A stretch of DNA of 64,000 bases from Ligula intestinalis (taxonomy: Eukaryota > Platyhelminthes > Cestoda > Diphyllobothriidea > Diphyllobothriidae). Made by a program: the position numbers and the translations under genes. The notes beneath the pieces are model-generated. The model did not search any database. It saw nothing but the letters and a program-made list of their open reading frames with translations, and was not told the origin of the DNA. Shown here in pieces: positions 62,101 through 64,000 of the stretch. The stretch is from positions 4,174,590 to 4,238,589 of the forward strand of contig JAYGXS010000004.1 of the NCBI GenBank assembly GCA_036362985.1, read 5' to 3'. Position 1 is the first letter of the stretch. Each line of letters opens with the position of its first letter.

Positions 62101-63947
62101 ATGAGCACCGCGACGTTACCTGAGTTACTTCGGTTGAGCATGCGAATATGTTCGTCCCCCCCCTCCCCATTACAGGTGGTCTAAAGCCTCATTCCGGGAG
62201 GTAAAGAGGTAATTGTTCGTGTGTCAAATCGTTCTTTTCTTCTGAGTAAAACCATTCAATGATTTCGGCGCATACAAAATTAACTACCTGGGGAACACAT
62301 CCCAAAACTCCTGGGCTCTATTTCACTTAGAAACCTCCCCCCCCCCCTACAGAGTCCACATAACATCAACATCTCGACCAAGTTTAAGTCACATAAAACC
62401 CTCTGATTCATATTCACGCTGTAGCAAACTAACATTAAAGTCATGCATCAGGAGCACGGAAGTTCCGCGGTCACCAGGCGAGACACTTCCGGTGTAAGTT
62501 GAAGGTGAAACCCCAGTGGGGTATTAGCAGCCTAATTTTAGATCGGTCTTGGCAGATACAGCGTCACCACAATGTTGGACTATGCGGGTATGCTGAACAC
62601 AACACCGCACGCACGCCCACCACTCCACCCCCACCCGGAGGCCTTTGTATTGCAGGACTTAGTCGAGGCGCCAAACAGTACCCCGAAGACTGCGCTCTTA
62701 CAGGCCGACAGACAACACTATTGATCCTGGCGTCCTTGCTCACTGCCTCGAGGTCATGAGATCTTGTAGAGGGCTATTTCAGACTCGGTGACCTAAAGAA
62801 ACTTGACCTACTTCCACTCGCCCACACACACAAGTGCGCATCCAGATAGTCGCGGTTGCTTGAGGGTCAACTAAACAGGCCACCACTCGGCCGACACAAC
62901 ACGGTCCCCTACACACGACACCCATCAGTGGCTACTGCTGCCTGAGACGGGAAACACAGCAGACGCGTCTTCGTCGTGTTCCCAACCACCCTCACGGCCG
63001 CCAAGGTCTGCTACACCAAGCTCCCTACGGTAGATCTATCTCCCCTCCTCTCCATCTGTATTTTTGATGGCGGAGCAGCCCCTCCCAACCACGCTGTTGC
63101 TCCTACTCCTGCTCGCCGCCGGGACTAAGACCCACCGGCGGGGCTCCTGACCCAACACGGGCTACTAGCCAGCCAGCTGCCTGAGACGGCCAGTCGGGCT
63201 TGTGCGCACAATAAATCGCTCATCCAACAACCCGACATCTAGCCTGACGATGGCAGTGCTCTAAGCACCAAGACTACTTAGACACTTCAAGTCCACTACT
63301 ATTAGAGGTGAAAAGAGCAAGAGTTCTGGTGTCAAGCTTTTTCAAAGTCGATACAATTGTGAAGGTCACTTATTATTCGGTCGAGATTCTTCCATTCTAA
63401 GGACAGATAAATAGCAAGGATTCTAGGTGGTTCAGGTCTGGTTCAGGTCGATCAACAATGAGCGGCGTGGGCGAATAACCAATCAAGATATGAAAGAGGA
63501 AGCGAGAAAAACATTAAGAATGTCCAGTCTAACACGTAAACGTTCATATCGTTATACTATCCGTCATAGCTGAGCTTGTAAACAGGACAGCAGAGGTGAA
63601 TGTTAAAAGAATCAGATGGCGTCCTGGTTGACGCTTGAGCGGGGGATATGGCAGACGGGTCAGGTTAATGGAAGTCAGCGTGTCAGACAGACAGAGAGGA
63701 CAATTTATGTAGGTCGAACTAACTAAATACCTTAAAATCAGCAGGCCCAGCCATGCCCAAACTGATTGCAGCCGTTTGCCAGACAGTCTCCGATTGTGGT
63801 CGCTTCAGCACAGCGGTGGAATTCCACAGATTCTGATTCGAACTAGATAAGATTTCGAGTGGAGATCATAACCTGTAGAATGTGCTCAAGACCTACCATG
63901 TAGTCGAAATTTCACCCGTGACAGGATGCACAACGGGAACACACCCA
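37558..63947 (-). CDS. Large single-pass membrane protein with tandem half-MAM-like modules (3' part of gene)
   Basis: At least 33 exons on the minus strand give an in-frame type I membrane protein whose 5' end lies beyond the window. The ectodomain repeats one design. Exon A is always 51 bases, starting with (x)S/GC and ending in the split Cys codon TG|T/C. Exon B has 94-118 bases, starting with the rest of that Cys, then LW...W..A.I/VDL, and ending DFK or similar in phase 0. Exon C runs phase 0 to 2. The B plus C pattern (LWTSAG...WLTAAIDL...FK, then LILEGTIPAGYPDARICVDNI) resembles the C-terminal half of MAM domains, which mediate adhesion. The last C exon leads to a transmembrane exon and a Pro/Gln/Met-rich tail. 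Exon C was found in only some modules, so the full transcript is not resolved. The molecular partner is unknown. Confidence 0.7.
38840..39068 (+). mobile_element. PLE family A nuclease fragment in a receptor intron
   Basis: A 74-codon forward frame reads SEVVGHIRCLNSHCKYAGQT, then ERVIGLHIEEHRLIVRRGDE and LSQAAA, matching the GIY-YIG core. Tyr-Val-Gly is YAG here, and the EEH segment is kept. It lies antisense inside the 39,204-38,188 intron. The flanks show no other part of the element. Confidence 0.6.
39205..39314 (-). CDS. Receptor gene exon: Gln/Met-rich cytoplasmic segment
   Basis: The acceptor TTTAG at 39,315-39,319 and the donor GTATGT at 39,204-39,199 bound 110 bases, phase 1 to 0. 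The product ADPHMQPQQQMTQQPQQM, then HGTVSNNQPPRMQTGAVQQ, continues the low-complexity tail from the transmembrane exon. No domain is seen. Confidence 0.7.
39398..39994 (-). CDS. Receptor gene exon: transmembrane segment and juxtamembrane tail
   Basis: The acceptor TTTCAG at 39,995-40,000 and the donor GTGAGC at 39,397-39,392 give 597 bases, phase 1-1. It encodes LEPKPVKPASSLNWAHYF, then a hydrophobic helix of about 27 residues (MIFIAALALGLIIP then ILFLVIIIFV) followed by the stop-transfer CRRRHQYRH. The cytoplasmic part includes LWHYIGGKEVAEDPFAEHT and a long Gly/Met/Asn/Pro-rich low-complexity region with several PM/GM pairs. Membrane topology (Lys/Arg inside) predicts a type I protein with the module array outside. 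Confidence 0.8.
40243..40330 (-). CDS. Receptor gene exon C13: end of the last half-MAM-like module
   Basis: Exon of 88 bases, phase 0 in and phase 1 out, with donor GTATGT at 40,242-40,237 and an acceptor TTTGTAG above. It encodes LILEGTIPAGYPD, then ARICVDNITSYTEPCS. This is the clearest MAM resemblance in the gene: MAM domains end with a strand of the F-E-G type, a Gly-Tyr turn, then I-A-I/V-D-D/N-I and a terminal cysteine. It joins the previous B exon (42,853-42,958) in phase and the transmembrane exon in phase 1. Confidence 0.65.
40640..40800 (+). repeat. tRNA-derived SINE copy (forward), well preserved
   Basis: It begins with a tRNA-like head; the B box GGTTCGAGCCC is at 40,687-40,697. 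The body has CTGATGA (40,733-40,739), a poorly paired spacer, GAAA (40,754-40,757), then CGGCCATTCCAGTCTCC. It lies in the receptor intron between exons C13 and B13, antisense to the gene. Confidence 0.7.
41000..42830. other. Receptor intron without further supported exons
   Basis: This intron separates B13 (42,853-42,958) from C13 (40,243-40,330). A 91-codon forward frame (42,298-42,573, basic) and others show no recognisable domain. Nothing else can be supported. Confidence 0.4.
42853..43094 (-). CDS. Receptor module 13: exons A13 (43044-43094) and B13 (42853-42958)
   Basis: A13 encodes SCTKQTTSGKNRYGVLC; B13 encodes ENEVIWASE, then EGFWSTSTISLNLTTSDFK. The intron between is 85 bases. The split codon TG|T restores cysteine. 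The hydrophobic LW of other modules is IW here. It is followed by C13 at 40,243-40,330, completing the last module before the membrane. Confidence 0.7.
43302..43752 (-). CDS. Receptor module 12: exons A12 (43702-43752), B12 (43557-43659), possible C12 (43302-43375)
   Basis: A12 is SCIVDTGLNTGRRALVC. B12 is DSEMLWNGSSLGSSST, then WLKASVDLPISDGSETFK, ending at GTTCGT. A 74-base candidate C exon (acceptor TTCCAG, donor GTGGAC, phase 0 to 2) encodes IIQMLSHPSVITLTVYFHH then KKRGV, and would link B12 to A13 in frame. C12 is less certain than A12 and B12. Confidence 0.6.
45310..45482 (-). repeat. tRNA-derived SINE copy (reverse)
   Basis: On the minus strand: tRNA-like head GAGCCTGCGGCTCAATAGTT (A-box region) and CGCGGGTTCGAGCCTCG (B box), then a body with GGCTAATGAGCC, GAAATGGCCATTCCAGTG and CTTTGGCGG. 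The CTGATGA box is mutated to CCGATGG. It lies inside a receptor intron. Confidence 0.7.
45625..45720 (+). repeat. SINE body with the best hammerhead-like core
   Basis: A truncated copy without the tRNA head. CTGACGA (45,652-45,658) is followed by a perfect 5-bp stem II: CGGCT at 45,659-45,663 pairs with AGCCG at 45,668-45,672 around AATG. Then come GAAA (45,673-45,676) and TGGTAATTCCAGTCTCCC. It begins with GCCGGCAAAGACTGG and ends with CTTTGCCGGG, so the ends can also pair. Confidence 0.65.
46132..46331 (-). CDS. Receptor module 11: exons A11 (46281-46331) and B11 (46132-46234)
   Basis: A11 is SCKLDTGLSTGIRGLVC; B11 is ASENLWTSAGPSPSPS, then WLTAAIDLPLSADLDTFK. The intron between is 46 bases (GTAGGT...TTGTAG). 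This module shows the MAM-like signature clearly: LW-x-S-x-G, then W-L-x-A-x-I-x-L, then F-K. Its C exon was not located in 43.8-46.1 kb. Confidence 0.7.
46800..46835 (+). repeat. (TTC)n microsatellite next to a PLE-terminus motif
   Basis: About eleven TTC units follow CCCAGCGATCGAGTC (46,786-46,800). The junction is the same as in the 21.9 and 60.4 kb palindromes, so the microsatellite appears to be an expansion of the PLE terminal motif. TCTCAATTACT follows. Confidence 0.7.
48204..48398 (-). CDS. Receptor module 10: exons A10 (48348-48398) and B10 (48204-48300)
   Basis: A10 is SCRVEIDAKTGDPVTLC (the TGE/TGD turn is kept); B10 is QNKALWKGETRNNEFV, then LATVDLPSLREDISYK, with Tyr-Lys at the splice site instead of Phe-Lys. 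The intron is 47 bases. The whole design agrees in phase with its neighbours. Confidence 0.65.
50435..50712 (-). CDS. Receptor module 9: exons A9 (50662-50712) and B9 (50435-50552)
   Basis: A9 is SCRHQLDALSGQSSVVC; B9 is TSDTLWTSAQDANGWAG, then SDLWTVASIDLVRRAGADT and DFK. B9 is 118 bases, the same length as B6 and B7, and shares the TSDTLWTSA start with them, so these three derive from a recent duplication group. The A-B intron is 109 bases. Confidence 0.7.
51293..51455 (-). mobile_element. Foldback PLE terminus with hammerhead-like core
   Basis: Inverted arms of about 38 bases (51,301-51,339 and 51,411-51,450; shared GATCGCT.GGATAATACGT) enclose about 70 bases. On the minus strand these contain CTGATGA (51,375-51,369), a hairpin, GAAA (51,349-51,346), TGTC, a 9-base loop, and GACGTA (51,332-51,327). 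This fits stem II, GAAA and a stem III ending in a U-A cleavage site. Stem I partners are not evident. The right flank CTTCCTGGGACTCGCATGTA matches other PLE ends. Confidence 0.5.
52611..52852 (-). CDS. Receptor module 8: exons A8 (52802-52852) and B8 (52611-52710)
   Basis: A8 is SCRSQSGSESNEDAVTC; B8 is VSSRLWRSPSSTSQRG, then TSGSIDLPVERGISDYK. The intron is 91 bases. It follows C7 (52,994-53,094), whose phase-2 end AG joins the first base of A8 to give Ser. The next C exon was not identified between 52.6 and 50.7 kb. Confidence 0.65.
52994..53738 (-). CDS. Receptor module 7: exons A7 (53688-53738), B7 (53484-53601), C7 (52994-53094)
   Basis: A7 is SCHAQSVASSRQSAVLC; B7 is TSDTLWTSAEQPQVVQRP, then DVWMTARIELQQPASG and SNDFK. 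C7 (101 bases, phase 0 to 2, donor GTTAGT) encodes FFLCVTAFAVMFFHNHD, then TAAAFVPIRAVGPIEA. A, B and C are contiguous and in frame, giving one complete module. A7 and B7 are near-copies of A6 and B6 (over 80% by eye), showing a recent tandem duplication of about 1.1 kb. Confidence 0.7.
53887..54866 (-). CDS. Receptor module 6: exons A6 (54816-54866), B6 (54612-54729), C6 (53887-53945)
   Basis: A6 is SCHAQSVGSSRKSAITC; B6 is TSDTLWTSAEQPQVVQRS, then DVWMTVRIDLQQPASA and SNDFK. A 59-base C exon (acceptor TTCGCAG, donor GTAGGA, phase 0 to 2) encodes CVLVFHAVEYWLFFPLVYV and joins A7 in frame as an alanine codon. The C exon is shorter than C7 and C13; its identity rests on phase and position. Confidence 0.6.
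55020..55078 (-). pseudogene. Probable decayed C exon of module 5 (donor site lost)
   Basis: This is the sister of C6 in the tandem duplication: CVLLSHAAEPSFFLSLVNVV aligned with CVLVFHAVEYWLFFPLVYV, same acceptor TTCGCAG. At the place of C6's donor (GTAGGA) the sequence is TTAGGA, so the GT is gone and the frame reads into TAG. Splicing must skip it, use another donor, or the module is broken. Confidence 0.45.
55463..55658 (-). CDS. Receptor module 5: exons A5 (55608-55658) and B5 (55463-55565)
   Basis: A5 is SCEMVRHPKTGELAPFC; B5 is SNTKLWSSANQTLAHGEF, then VAATISIDSKAHSDFK. The intron is 42 bases. It belongs to the HPKTGEL subgroup with modules 3 and 4, which marks a second local duplication group. 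Confidence 0.7.
55788..56760. other. Receptor intron, no further exon supported
   Basis: A 108-codon minus frame (56,114-55,788) contains a hydrophobic/serine-rich stretch but no module signature. The forward frame 56,480-56,713 is likewise unrecognised. Confidence 0.35.
56790..57410 (+). mobile_element. Penelope-like element, family B, decayed, in receptor intron
   Basis: Forward frames give KTLFLTLPFQGDPVSELL, then LEGKDRLQFQISSMCI, a stop, NFTYSCGAGYVGLTTRRISK, RMRERHPAWLNRGEIKS, ISSAILTHLVDSGHGVEV, a stop, AFRVLYKVPAKHSKFLRQR and ISFAQRAFV. The layout equals the 3.4 kb copy. The catalytic Arg/EH region reads RERHPAW, so EH is replaced by RH. Three stops confirm decay. It is antisense to the receptor. 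Confidence 0.7.
57518..57552 (+). ncRNA. Degraded hammerhead-like core after PLE family B
   Basis: GTGACGATGAATTAATCGAAAACG about 110 bases beyond the last PLE codons occupies the same place as the CTGATGA...GAAA core at 4,247-4,266. Only a partial match remains (GACGATGA, TCGAAAA). Confidence 0.25.
58507..58706 (-). CDS. Receptor module 4: exons A4 (58656-58706) and B4 (58507-58600)
   Basis: A4 is SCEPVKHPKTGELVPVC; B4 is SSSQLWNSTLSSGSFSV, then ATVPIDIGSAGDFK. The intron is 55 bases. It is a near-duplicate of module 3 (59.0-59.2 kb); the flanking introns also align between the two, so the duplicated unit is about 530 bases. Confidence 0.7.
59033..59217 (-). CDS. Receptor module 3: exons A3 (59167-59217) and B3 (59033-59126)
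   Basis: A3 is SCELVRHPKTGELLPLC; B3 is ASVQLWNSTLTSSSISV, then AMVPIDFGSSGDFK. The intron of 40 bases is the shortest in the array. LW, the V-x-I/V-D core and DFK are kept. Confidence 0.7.
59520..60930. other. Receptor intron; PLE-terminus palindrome at 60.37 kb
   Basis: No module exon was found. At 60,373-60,408, GAGAAGACGAAGACTCGATC followed by GCTGAGTCTTCTTCTC forms a palindrome; then CAATTGCTTCCTAGGACTC follows, as at 21.9 kb. Poly-A and TTC runs occur near 60,548-60,570. Confidence 0.5.
60941..61139 (-). CDS. Receptor module 2: exons A2 (61089-61139) and B2 (60941-61043)
   Basis: A2 is GCVPAPHPVTGEISTIC; B2 is SNQKLWTSPTSGSVEAGF, then STAVVSINVSQASDFK. The intron is 45 bases. The HPVTGEIST pattern is shared with module 1, giving a third local duplication group. 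Confidence 0.7.
61140..63725. other. Receptor intron with a degenerate module-like trace near 62.4 kb
   Basis: At 62,420-62,535 (minus) a stretch resembles a decayed B exon: NTPLG...LVTAEL, then a frame change and HDFN before GTTAGT. No exon C was found. Poly-C runs occur near 62,156 and 62,338. A forward 99-codon frame at 61,707-62,006 is unrecognised. Confidence 0.35.
62944..63180 (+). repeat. Dispersed repeat, copy 2 (also at 4.44 kb)
   Basis: It aligns along about 225 bases with 4,455-4,690 in the same orientation. Shared words include CTACGGTAGATCTATCTCCC, CAGCCCCTCCCAACCA and GGGCTCCTGA. Non-coding. Confidence 0.6.
63731..63947 (-). CDS. Receptor module 1 in this window: exons A1 (63897-63947) and B1 (63731-63842)
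   Basis: A1 is GCVPVVHPVTGEISTTC; B1 is SNQNLWNSTAVLKRPQSE, then TVWQTAAISLGMAGPADFK. The intron is 54 bases. The A exon needs two bases from an upstream exon (phase 2), so the gene continues past the right edge of the window and the count of modules is a minimum. Confidence 0.75.
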
Positions 63948-64000
63948 CTGAAATAACGATTTAAGGAAAATTAATATGGGAAAACAGAAAAAGAAGAGTC

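Noticed and set aside
1..64000. CRISPR arrays, operons, bacterial promoters
   Set aside because: No regular direct-repeat arrays or gene clusters; splicing and retroelements show eukaryotic DNA.

Overview
The window looks like intron-rich animal genomic DNA from a parasitic flatworm, most likely a diphyllobothriidean-type tapeworm. This is inferred from the gene style (very short introns, GT-AG splicing) and from the density of Penelope-like retroelements (PLEs); no species can be named. Two 10-base N runs mark assembly gaps. No prokaryotic features, rRNA genes or intact tRNA genes were seen.

Three host genes are supported, all on the minus strand. (1) About 0.45-9.6 kb: a secreted or surface protein with a C-type lectin domain split over two exons (9376-9621, 8160-8306) and a sushi/CCP-like exon (455-742), all in phase 1-1; its ends are not seen. 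(2) 29,987-30,506: one exon resembling the RPP14/POP5 protein family of RNase P/MRP. (3) 37.5 kb to beyond the right edge: a large single-pass membrane protein. Its ectodomain is a tandem array of at least 13 duplicated exon modules resembling the C-terminal half of MAM domains. A transmembrane exon and a long, proline-rich cytoplasmic tail with a PPxY motif follow. All its parts agree in splice phase.

Most of the rest is mobile DNA. At least two PLE lineages leave C-terminal GIY-YIG endonuclease fragments. Family A is at 1.5, 12.6, 25.6, 26.6, 31.2, 31.7 and 38.8 kb. Family B is at 3.4, 11.4, 14.3, 19.0, 28.1 and 56.8 kb. An internally deleted mariner-like element with long terminal repeats and a TA duplication sits inside one PLE (32,681-33,460). 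A decayed transposase gene with a C-terminal DUF4806-like region, still showing introns, lies at 15.9-17.8 kb. A tRNA-derived SINE family recurs at 0.8, 1.1, 30.6, 40.7, 45.4 and 45.65 kb.

The most unusual signals are the half-MAM exon array and hammerhead-ribozyme-like cores (CTGANGA, hairpin, GAAA) in both the SINEs and the 3' ends of the PLEs. Hammerhead motifs are known from PLEs and from schistosome SINE-like repeats, so these cores are plausible; full folding was not computed.
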